From a virus: a stretch of 25,819 nt of DNA. The notes under the pieces were generated by a model. It was given only the letters and a program-made list of their open reading frames with translations. It made no database searches and was not told the origin of the DNA. This document shows positions 1 to 6,361 of this stretch, piece after piece. A program made the position numbers and the translations under genes. Numbering within the stretch: the first letter of the stretch is position 1; the number at the start of each line of letters is the position of its first letter. The stretch lies in the IMG/VR virus record IMGVR_UViG_3300025679_000019, positions 1-25,819 of that record, one strand, 5' to 3'.

Positions 1-80
1 CCGAGAGAATACGCGCCGCCGCCCTCGCCCGCTACGACGCCGAGAACGGAGAGAAGGGGATTGCGGAAAACGGGAAGTAA
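1..80 (+). CDS. 3' end of an unidentified gene (truncated by window edge)
   Basis: The frame starting at base 3 is open from the window edge and ends at TAA 78-80, giving a charged C-terminal tail of about 25 residues that ends in ENGK. It is Ala/Arg/Glu-rich and probably helical. The stop falls inside the spacer of the promoter for the next gene. The position just before the terminase genes would suit a DNA-modification, regulatory or packaging-associated gene, but too little is visible to recognise a family. It is reported because the frame is open and the following genes are tightly packed. Confidence 0.5.
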   Translation, partial: ERIRAAALARYDAENGEKGIAENGK

Positions 81-89
81 GGCTATAAT
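61..89 (+). promoter_or_regulatory. Promoter P1, leaderless type, ahead of the packaging genes
   Basis: TTGCGG (61-66), a 17-nt spacer and a perfect TATAAT (84-89) are followed after only 7 nt by ATG 97. Transcription would start at or next to the A of the start codon. No Shine-Dalgarno sequence lies within range of that ATG. The -35 matches consensus at 3 of 6 positions, while the -10 is perfect. The same geometry recurs at 1883, 8167 and, on the minus strand, 11051. Confidence 0.6.
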
Positions 90-96
90 AATTCGG

Positions 97-267
97 ATGG
101 ACAAACATATCGAATCGGTCCTATGTGCTTGCGGCTGTGGAGGAGTTCCTAACGTAGAGACTCGAAACAGGAAGTCTCGCGGCACAGTAAAAGGTCAACG
201 CGCTAAATTCGTCCCTGGTCACTGCGGAAGGTCACTAGTAAGTGGGAGATTTAGTGCCAAAGTTTGA
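97..267 (+). CDS. Small Cys-rich zinc-binding-type protein
   Basis: This 56-residue protein has a tight Cys cluster near the N-terminus (C10, C12, C14, in ACGCGG) and a C-terminal KFVPGHC segment (H42, C43). Small phage proteins pairing a CxCGCG motif with an R/K-F-x-x-GH motif are common in tailed phages and are thought to bind zinc. Their role is not established; a DNA- or RNA-binding regulator or packaging accessory is possible. ATG 97 is chosen because it sits 7 nt after a TATAAT box; an upstream in-frame TTG at 61 lies inside the -35 element. It overlaps the start of the small terminase gene by 14 nt and would be the first gene of the packaging transcript. Confidence 0.6.
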   Translation: MDKHIESVLCACGCGGVPNVETRNRKSRGTVKGQRAKFVPGHCGRSLVSGRFSAKV

Positions 268-556
268 GAAGGGTCACGCCAAGGTGGGGGGGCGTAAGCC
301 AGGCTCCGTGAATGGGTCTACGCGCTTCAAGGAGTTTATGGAAGAAGAAGGCGGGATAGACAAGCTCTTCGCCCTGGCTGACAGCGAAAAGGAAGCCGTC
401 CAGCTTGAAGCCTTGAAGTTCATCGCTGATCGAGCCTACGGAAAAGCCCCGCAAGCCCTAAAGCATACCGGGATAGGCGGCGGTCAAACGATTGTTGCGG
501 GAGACTTCCTCATCGCCCTCGCGGCCCGCATCAATGCTCAACGCATCAACCCTTAG
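254..556 (+). CDS. terS: Terminase small subunit (TerS)-like
   Basis: This 100-residue protein lies directly before the large terminase. The N-terminus has the basic, glycine-rich signature KVGGRKPGSVN (residues 10-20) common in small terminase-like phage proteins, and the C-terminal half carries DRAYGKAPQ. TerS subunits bind the packaging-initiation site and control the TerL motor. GTG 254 is preferred over GTG 242 because GGGAG (244-248) lies 5 nt before it and because the protein then opens with a family-like PKFEKGH. The gene overlaps terL by 23 nt, indicating translational coupling. The assignment rests on the motif and position. The protein is short for a TerS, and no classical helix-turn-helix is obvious by eye. 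Confidence 0.65.
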   Translation: MPKFEKGHAKVGGRKPGSVNGSTRFKEFMEEEGGIDKLFALADSEKEAVQLEALKFIADRAYGKAPQALKHTGIGGGQTIVAGDFLIALAARINAQRINP

Positions 557-1886
557 CGTCCTGGTTGAAGGATGTGGCCTTTCCTTCCCTGACCATTGGA
601 GGGAGTGGGAAAACCTCCTGGCGACCCATCCCAGGCTGTTATTGGTGGCCTCCCGCGACATGGGAAAGAGTACGCTTGTATCGAACTTCTACCCCATCCA
701 TCAGGCTATCATGCGGCCTGGTCTACAAGTCCTCATCATCAGCTATTCCGAAACCCAGTCCATGCGCCTGATTAGCGGGATCAAGGACCTGTTAGAGAAC
801 CGGGATATGCTCTGTACCCTGGTCCCCGAGGAAGGCGAGGATTGGTCGAAGTCTGCCCTCCACTTGAAGAACGGCAGCAGGATCAACAGCCTGACCTTCG
901 GAACCTCTGGGCGCGGCGGGCACTACGACCTCATCATCATCGACGATCCGGTCAAAGACTACAGCGGCATGGACCCTGAGCATCAGGAGGACTACTTCCT
1001 ACGCGCTATAGTGCCCATGGCGAGGCCAGACGCTCAGATCGTGGTAACTGGCACGTTCGTCTACCCGGATGACCTAATCGAGCGTATAAAGCGAAACAAG
1101 GCATACGCCACGTTTGAGTATCCGGCTATCAATTCGGCGGGTGAGCCTCTGTGGCCTACTCGCTGGCCGATTGAGAAGCTACAGACCAGACGCCTTGAAG
1201 TGGGGGAGTACGGTTTCAAGAGGGAATACCTGTTGGAAGCCATCGACCCTGAGGCGCAGTTCTTCAAGCGTTCCATGTTCAAGTTCTACGACCCCGACAA
1301 GATGCCGGAACTGATGAGCCGTGCGGCAAGCTGGGACCCCGCCATCAGCCTCAACGGAGATTTTAACGCCATGATGTGTACGGGGACGGACGAGAAGAAG
1401 GTAACGCGGGTCCTGCCTGAGTACGCAGAATTCAAGAGCGATAACGTCCAGGCCCTGATTGATGAGCAGTTCCGGTTGACTGAGCTTTACGATATCCCCT
1501 ATTGGATCGTGGAAGTCATCGGCTTCCAAAAGCTCTTGAAGGAGCATATCTATGACGCGATGCGCGAGAAAAACAAACACTTCGGGATCAAAGAGATTAA
1601 GCACCACATCAAGAGCAAGCAAGCCCGCATCATGGCATTACAGCCGCGCATTGTGGCTGGAAGCCTGTTATTCCATCCAACGGCGCATGAGGATATTATT
1701 AAACAGTTCTGCGCCTTCCCGAGAGGCCAGCACGACGACATGATAGACGCTCTCGCCTCAATGCTCCCCGATTGGGACGCCCCGCAGCCAGCGACGAAAC
1801 AAGCCCCGCCCGGGTCAATGGATTGGTGGCGGGAGCAGACCGAGGAACCGTCAGAAGGTTGGTACAAAAACCTCGCAAAGACTTGA
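534..1886 (+). CDS. terL: Terminase large subunit (packaging ATPase and nuclease)
   Basis: This 450-residue motor protein pumps genomic DNA through the portal into the prohead and cuts concatemers. The ATPase half has a variant Walker A, SRDMGKST (40-47), a Walker B, DLIIIDDP (132-139, with D137/D138), and a coupling motif, VVTGT (170-174). The RNase H-fold nuclease half has the first metal-ligand Asp in ASWDPA (D268) and the C-terminal QHDDMIDAL (399-407). All expected elements are present in order, so the protein looks intact. ATG 534 is chosen because it leaves a normal TerL N-terminus; in-frame TTGs at 492 and 495 would extend it and lack a good ribosome site. The stop codon overlaps the -35 box of promoter P2. 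Confidence 0.93.
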   Translation: MLNASTLSVLVEGCGLSFPDHWREWENLLATHPRLLLVASRDMGKSTLVSNFYPIHQAIMRPGLQVLIISYSETQSMRLISGIKDLLENRDMLCTLVPEEGEDWSKSALHLKNGSRINSLTFGTSGRGGHYDLIIIDDPVKDYSGMDPEHQEDYFLRAIVPMARPDAQIVVTGTFVYPDDLIERIKRNKAYATFEYPAINSAGEPLWPTRWPIEKLQTRRLEVGEYGFKREYLLEAIDPEAQFFKRSMFKFYDPDKMPELMSRAASWDPAISLNGDFNAMMCTGTDEKKVTRVLPEYAEFKSDNVQALIDEQFRLTELYDIPYWIVEVIGFQKLLKEHIYDAMREKNKHFGIKEIKHHIKSKQARIMALQPRIVAGSLLFHPTAHEDIIKQFCAFPRGQHDDMIDALASMLPDWDAPQPATKQAPPGSMDWWREQTEEPSEGWYKNLAKT

Positions 1887-1911
1887 CACGCTCGTACAGC
1901 CGTACTAGACT
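1883..1911 (+). promoter_or_regulatory. Promoter P2, leaderless type, after terL
   Basis: A perfect TTGACA (1883-1888, overlapping the terL stop), a 17-nt spacer and TAGACT (1906-1911) are followed after 7 nt by GTG 1919. The -10 region GTACTAGACTA (1902-1912) matches the P3 -10 region (8187-8197) at 10 of 11 positions. No Shine-Dalgarno precedes the GTG. It would drive the fibre-to-portal unit. Confidence 0.7.
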
Positions 1912-1918
1912 ATAGACG

Positions 1919-2152
1919 GTGCCAATCTCAACACCCGTTCCCCACGACCTGATAAAGCATGAGAGGGCTTTGTCTCAGTTGTTGAGCGAGATTTGCCGAC
2001 GTGCGATGGACGGGACTGGTCCTATCTCTCTTTCGTTCAACATCACTTTCCCTGCTGGCGTCGGGATCATCCTGACCACTCCAAACGGACTCCATACATA
2101 CCGAGTGAGCGTCCAGAACAACGGCGCACTTTCCTCGACCAAAGTAACGTGA
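1919..2152 (+). CDS. Small hypothetical protein, first gene of the fibre unit
   Basis: This 77-residue protein of unknown function opens with a charged helical stretch (residues 9-31: HDLIKHERALSQLLSEICRR and onward). It continues with a beta-rich half that includes SLSFNITFPAG and GLHTYRVSVQ. GTG 1919 is chosen because it lies 7 nt downstream of the P2 -10 box. No other start or ribosome site competes. Its TGA overlaps the GTG of the tail fibre (GTGA), so the two are likely translationally coupled. A fibre-attachment or chaperone role would fit the position but has no motif support. Confidence 0.6.
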   Translation: MPISTPVPHDLIKHERALSQLLSEICRRAMDGTGPISLSFNITFPAGVGIILTTPNGLHTYRVSVQNNGALSSTKVT

Positions 2153-4035
2153 GAGGATTAATCGCCGCCGCGCTGCTCTTTCTCGTCCCGAGGGCCGATG
2201 CCCAGATCATCACCGTTAACGAGAACTTACCCACGACTAACAGCGGAGTCACCGTACAGACTAGCCCCCCCACACTAGCACTCAATGCGACAACCTACAA
2301 CGGGACCGTACCGACGGTTAGCCTCTATGCGTCCTCTAACGTGGTTGTTGGTAATTGTGTTCTGTACGCTACTGGCACTATTGATTGCTTGGGTGTACGT
2401 CTATCAACGACTGACCCGGCTGGAATATACGTCCCGTACACCGGAGCGACTGGCGATGTGACTTTAGGCACTCACAAGATGCTTGCCGCTCAGTTTGGGG
2501 CCGGGACTTCGCCATCAACCAATTTTCTGTTCGACGGATTGAGCGTGGGCAGCTCATACGCCAGGGTGACGGCTGGCACTAATCTCGCCGCTGGTTACTA
2601 CTGGGGCGGCGCCAGGGGCTACTCGCTCCAAGAGCGTTACGACCTGACCGGAACGCCGTTCACGCTTCACGATGAACTGAATAACGTGGACAGGTTCTCG
2701 CTGGACACTTCGGGGGGCTGGTATTTCCCGGGGTCGGTTACGGCATCGAGCTTCACCGCGCTCGGGACTGGGTTCAAGGGGGCCTTGCAGGGCAACGCGA
2801 CTACGGCTACCTCCGCGACAACGGCTGGGACAATCACAGGGAATATCACCCCCGCACAGGTTGACGGCTCGACTTACACCGCCGCTATCGCCCTCAAAGC
2901 CCCACTCGCCAGCCCTACGTTCACCGGGACCGTGAATGGGGCCGCAGGGGTATTCACCGGAACATTCACCGCTGGCGGTTTCGCCTCCGCTGGTTCAATC
3001 ATCGCTTCAAGCGGGACGTTCACGGCGAATGGGACGGCGCAGTATAGCGTCTTGACCTCTTCGGGAATCCTCGCCAATGCCGGGGATATTTGCGCCGGGA
3101 CAAAGTGCCTGTCTACCGCTGGGACTGGTGCGACTGGACCCGCTGGACCGCCTGGCTCTCCCGCCGGAACGCTCGGCTTCATCACGGACAACTTCCTCGG
3201 ACTGGCGAACGGCGTCACCAAGACTTTCACGCTCACCTACACGCCCTCCGCGAACAGCGAGAACGTGATTCTCGACGGGACTTTGCTCTCGCCTACGTCG
3301 GATTACGTCCTGACCACCAACTCTATCGCGCTGACCACGGCCCCCGCTAAGGCCTGTACTGGCTCGGCTCCGTCTAACTGTACGTCAAGTTTCTACGTCA
3401 GGTATTCGACGGGGGCGTCGGGCGTCAATGCGTTCATCCTCAACTCGTCGCAGACGGTGAGCGGTCTACCCACATTCGCGGGCGGGCTCATCAATAGCAA
3501 TACGAACTTCCAGAGTGCTATGCCTTGGGTGGCATCTGGGACATTCGCCAATGTTTCCTGCGCGACATTCACCGTCCTGGTGTCCTCGGTGAATTGGTGG
3601 ATCGAGTACAACATGACGATCACAGCGACGACGGGACACCTTAAATGGAACTTCATCGCGGGGGCGAACACAGACTTCGGCGCGAACTACAACTGGTCCG
3701 AGAATGGAATCAATAGCGGCGGGAACCCAAATTCTAACCCTGACGAGGGCACAGGCATCGGCTTCTTCTCGTCGCGCGAGTCTCCCGGCGGCGACCCCGG
3801 CGTGGGCAACGGACAGGCGGGAAACCTCTATGTCTACCCGAAATACGGGTTCCCGAAGCAATGGAGATGGGTTCACAACAGCCAGTACGACAGCGCCAGT
3901 TCAGTTTATATAAGGCGATTCGGCGGAGGACTTTACTCCGGGGCCTCGTCGCCTACGGGGGTCCAGATGTGCCACTCAGTCGTAGGCGGTACGTTCAGTG
4001 GCGCTTGGTTCCTACATCGGATGGGGTCATGGTGA
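2149..4035 (+). CDS. Tail fibre-like protein with an N-terminal Sec-type signal peptide
   Basis: This 628-residue protein is rich in Thr, Ser, Gly and Ala. Residues 251-262 read APLASPTFTGTV, a motif recurring in phage tail fibres, followed by GTFTAGGF and SGTFTANG-type beta repeats. A short collagen-like stretch, TGATGPAGPPGSPAG, lies around 326-340. The C-terminal 180 residues are Trp/Tyr/Asn-rich and would suit a receptor-binding tip. The N-terminus looks like a signal peptide: basic R2, hydrophobic LIAAALLFLV and an ADA-Q cleavage site (16-19). GTG 2149 is chosen for its GTGA overlap with the previous gene; the next in-frame ATG is over 300 nt downstream and would cut into the protein. 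A signal peptide on a fibre is unusual, because virions assemble in the cytoplasm. Fibre identity is fairly sure; the export meaning is open. Confidence 0.75.
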   Translation: MRGLIAAALLFLVPRADAQIITVNENLPTTNSGVTVQTSPPTLALNATTYNGTVPTVSLYASSNVVVGNCVLYATGTIDCLGVRLSTTDPAGIYVPYTGATGDVTLGTHKMLAAQFGAGTSPSTNFLFDGLSVGSSYARVTAGTNLAAGYYWGGARGYSLQERYDLTGTPFTLHDELNNVDRFSLDTSGGWYFPGSVTASSFTALGTGFKGALQGNATTATSATTAGTITGNITPAQVDGSTYTAAIALKAPLASPTFTGTVNGAAGVFTGTFTAGGFASAGSIIASSGTFTANGTAQYSVLTSSGILANAGDICAGTKCLSTAGTGATGPAGPPGSPAGTLGFITDNFLGLANGVTKTFTLTYTPSANSENVILDGTLLSPTSDYVLTTNSIALTTAPAKACTGSAPSNCTSSFYVRYSTGASGVNAFILNSSQTVSGLPTFAGGLINSNTNFQSAMPWVASGTFANVSCATFTVLVSSVNWWIEYNMTITATTGHLKWNFIAGANTDFGANYNWSENGINSGGNPNSNPDEGTGIGFFSSRESPGGDPGVGNGQAGNLYVYPKYGFPKQWRWVHNSQYDSASSVYIRRFGGGLYSGASSPTGVQMCHSVVGGTFSGAWFLHRMGSW

Positions 4036-4475
4036 AATATCTCCTCCTCCTCCTCCTCTCCTCCCCCGCCCTCGCGGCCCCGCTCGTCCAGCCGCAGGAC
4101 GTGGCGTTCTCTAACTTCAGCGTCAAGGCCGTGGCCGTCGGCACGACCTCGCTACCGACATCTGCGTTAACCACCTACGGGATCGTGGCTTCCTCGACGA
4201 CCACGCCGACGGTATCTTGTACGGCGGGAACGGGCTTGGTCACGGCTGGGTCCACTACTCAGTTCGGATCATTCGCGGCTGGAACACTCGCCACGGCGTG
4301 TACGGTTACGTTCGGAACCGCGACACCGTTCCCATCGACTCCATTCTGCCAGTGCCAGTCGAACGCCAATCTGCTCGTCTTCGCCAGCGCCGTGAGCAAG
4401 ACCTCCCTGACCTGTACGGCGGCAACCGCCTTGACGGGCGACACGGTCACTTGGTTTTGCTGGGGACCACCTTGA
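4029..4475 (+). CDS. Exported six-cysteine protein resembling a tail-fibre tip domain
   Basis: This 148-residue protein begins MVKYLLLLLLSSPALA, a textbook signal peptide with cleavage expected after A16 or A17. The mature part has six Cys (64, 91, 107, 109, 129, 144), which could form disulfides after export. The segment pattern TVSCTAGTG, ACTVTFG, PFCQCQ, TGDTVTWFC resembles from memory a beta domain found at the C-terminus of many phage tail fibres; here it would be a separate polypeptide. It overlaps the fibre gene by 7 nt and the next gene by 4 nt (TTGA), so all three are coupled. Alternatives are a periplasmic fibre chaperone or a superinfection-exclusion lipid- or porin-binding protein. 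Export is well supported; the role is not. Confidence 0.65.
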   Translation: MVKYLLLLLLSSPALAAPLVQPQDVAFSNFSVKAVAVGTTSLPTSALTTYGIVASSTTTPTVSCTAGTGLVTAGSTTQFGSFAAGTLATACTVTFGTATPFPSTPFCQCQSNANLLVFASAVSKTSLTCTAATALTGDTVTWFCWGPP

Positions 4476-5827
4476 AGATTCTATTTGTCAGCAAAGAATC
4501 CGGCGCTGGAGACTTAGCCCTAAGACTGGCAATGGAGGGTCACGACCTCCGCTATCACGTTGTTGAGAAGGACGAATCCTCCAACCTGGACGGGCTCATT
4601 GAAAAAGAAAAGAACTGGCGGGCGGGAGTGGGATGGTGTGATTACGCCATACTCGACGATACGGGAATGGACGATATCTCGGCTTTCCTCCTCAAAGCAA
4701 AGAAACCCGCCTTCGGGATGGCTTACCGTGACGGGGAGTTCGGCGGGAAGAGTATTGTTGCTTCAAAATTTGCGACCACGCTAGAAAAGGACCGTTCTTT
4801 CAGCCATGAGATAATGGAGCATTTGAAGATCGGTAAGCCCATTGAGTCTCTACAGTTCTCGGATATCGCCCAGGCCATAGAGCATTTGAAGAAGCATCAG
4901 GTTCCGCACGTTATCAAGCCCGAGGTTCAGGGCAGCGGCTCGGAAAAGACCTACGTTGGTCATTTCTGGGACAACTCGGACTGTATCGGATGGCTGGAAC
5001 AGCTACCGAGCCTCCCCAACGCGGGGAAGATCAAGAGCATAGAGGTTGAGGAGCGCAAGGTCGGCGTAGAGGTTGCCGCCTCTACTTGGTTCAACGGAAA
5101 GGATTTCGTGGGGCCTCCCAATATAAATTTCGAGAATAAAAAAATAGCTACCCATAATATCGGATTCAACACTGGCGAAGCAGGGACATCCATGTTTTAC
5201 GGGAAGGACACGAACCGCCTAGCGAAAGAGACCGCCTACCGCATGGGCGACTTTCTACGCAAGTGGGACTATCGCGGACAATTGGATGTGAATTGTATTG
5301 TCAACGAGGAAGGAGTGTGGCCCCTTGAATTTACTCCTAGGCTTGGCTATCCGGCGTCCTACATCGAACAGGAGCTACACACCGAGTGGGGTGATTTCCT
5401 GGCTACGATTGCTAGGGGTGAGGAGTACAAGGGAAAGTTTTCAGAGGATTGGGCCCTCGGTGTTCTTTTGGTGGGGGAAGGCTACCCGTTTTGGACGGAG
5501 TGCGCCGAAAGGACCGAAGGGCATTTAATCCAGAACCTGACGAAAGAGAATATCGAGCATTTCCATCTTTACCATGTGAAGTACGAAAAAGAGAAGTTCA
5601 TCGCTACCGGATGCCTCCCGTTGGTTGTGACTGGGCGTGGCAAGACCGTGGCAGAAGCTAAGAAGAATGTGTACGATTTGATGCCGACTCCTGACGCCCA
5701 AGAGCCAAACTCAAAAGAGGTATACTTCCCTGGGTGCTACCCTGCGCGTCCTGACATTGGCGACAACGTAATAGAAAATTTGAAGAAGCTCAAGGAATGG
5801 GGCTACGACATGGGGCGGTCTGAATAG
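4472..5827 (+). CDS. ATP-grasp ligase, phosphoribosylamine-glycine ligase (PurD)-like
   Basis: This 451-residue protein has a PreATP-grasp-like N-terminus (KILFVSKESGAGDLALRLA) and an ATP-grasp core. The core shows HVIKPEVQGSGSEKTYVG (K149 as nucleotide ligand), the acidic strand EVEERKVGVEV (191-201), LDVNC (D272) and PLEFTPRLGYP (E286). ATP-grasp enzymes join a carboxylate to an amine or thiol through an acyl-phosphate. The usual metal-binding ExN of this family is EFT here (T288 for Asn). Overall length and layout suit the GARS/PurD branch, but its place among structural genes argues for another substrate. TTG 4472 is chosen: it is preceded by GGGGAC, overlaps the prior stop (TTGA) and gives a clean beta-alpha start. 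The real substrate is unknown. Confidence 0.75.
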   Translation: MKILFVSKESGAGDLALRLAMEGHDLRYHVVEKDESSNLDGLIEKEKNWRAGVGWCDYAILDDTGMDDISAFLLKAKKPAFGMAYRDGEFGGKSIVASKFATTLEKDRSFSHEIMEHLKIGKPIESLQFSDIAQAIEHLKKHQVPHVIKPEVQGSGSEKTYVGHFWDNSDCIGWLEQLPSLPNAGKIKSIEVEERKVGVEVAASTWFNGKDFVGPPNINFENKKIATHNIGFNTGEAGTSMFYGKDTNRLAKETAYRMGDFLRKWDYRGQLDVNCIVNEEGVWPLEFTPRLGYPASYIEQELHTEWGDFLATIARGEEYKGKFSEDWALGVLLVGEGYPFWTECAERTEGHLIQNLTKENIEHFHLYHVKYEKEKFIATGCLPLVVTGRGKTVAEAKKNVYDLMPTPDAQEPNSKEVYFPGCYPARPDIGDNVIENLKKLKEWGYDMGRSE

Positions 5828-6276
5828 TGATTACCGAGAAGAGAAAAGAGGCTTTCTTCAAATACGTTATGAAGAACTCGGAGCCATGCTGGATTTGGAC
5901 CGCCTCTAGAAATAAGTGCGGGTATGGGAATTTCAACGTAGAGTCAGGCAAAGGCAAGGAATTTAAGTCGGTATTAGCGCATCGAGTCGCCTGGGAAATA
6001 TTCTTTGGAGAAATCCCACATGGCCTATGCGTTCTCCACGAATGCGACAACCCCCCTTGCGTCAATCCTCGGCACTTGCGGCTTGGGACCCATCTAGAAA
6101 ACATGATCGACGCGGCGAAGAAGGGAAGAAAGGGCCGCTCTCCTCTTGTAGTTAAAAAAATCAGGAAGCTGCTCGGGACGATGACGCAGAGGAAGATAGC
6201 GGCTACTCTCGGCGTTACTGCTCAGCACGTTTCCGACGTTGCTACTGGAAAAACGTGGTCAAGGTATGTCTCTTGA
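5827..6276 (+). CDS. HNH endonuclease (HNH_3 type) with C-terminal helix-turn-helix
   Basis: This 149-residue protein is a likely free-standing homing-type nuclease. Its core is AHRVAWE, GEIPHGLCVLHECDNPPCVNPRHLRLGTH, with H71, C73, C78, N80 and H83 as probable metal or catalytic residues. LENMIDAAKKGR follows, as usual in this family. Residues 119-143 (TQRKIAATLGVTAQHVSDVATG) look like a helix-turn-helix for target binding. GTG 5827 shares one base with the ATP-grasp stop and has GGGGCGG (5812-5818) 8 nt upstream; ATG 5869 would remove 14 residues. The nearby junctions are one-base or few-base overlaps, so any insertion was precise or has since been streamlined. Confidence 0.85.
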   Translation: MITEKRKEAFFKYVMKNSEPCWIWTASRNKCGYGNFNVESGKGKEFKSVLAHRVAWEIFFGEIPHGLCVLHECDNPPCVNPRHLRLGTHLENMIDAAKKGRKGRSPLVVKKIRKLLGTMTQRKIAATLGVTAQHVSDVATGKTWSRYVS

Positions 6277-6361
6277 TTGCCCGCGACCTCTCGACCGCGC
6301 CGAAGTCCTCCCCGATGAGGACGACGAGGATTATTGGATCGACGACGATCAGGACGACTAA
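6266..6361 (+). CDS. 31-residue acidic mini-protein
   Basis: ATG 6266 opens inside the end of the HNH gene and stops at TAA 6359-6361, where the last A is also the first base of the portal ATG (TAATG). The product is strongly acidic: the tail EVLPDEDDEDYWIDDDQDD contains 11 Asp/Glu in 19 residues. Support comes from the perfect bridging of the HNH-portal gap with an overlap at each end, matching the style of neighbouring junctions. The weak AAGG directly before the ATG and the small size count against it. It may mainly act to couple translation into the portal gene. Confidence 0.45.
   Translation: MSLDCPRPLDRAEVLPDEDDEDYWIDDDQDD

Noticed and set aside
1179-1622. 147-codon minus-strand ORF inside terL
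   Set aside because: Antisense to the conserved terminase nuclease region; no independent support.
1993-2148. Upstream extension of the fibre frame
   Set aside because: This part overlaps the 1919 gene out of frame and has unstructured Arg/His/Pro-rich shadow sequence. GTG 2149 gives a signal peptide and a standard overlap.
4217-4471. Upstream extension of the ATP-grasp frame
   Set aside because: It lies inside the exported six-Cys gene in another frame. The TTG at 4472 starts exactly at a family-like beta strand.
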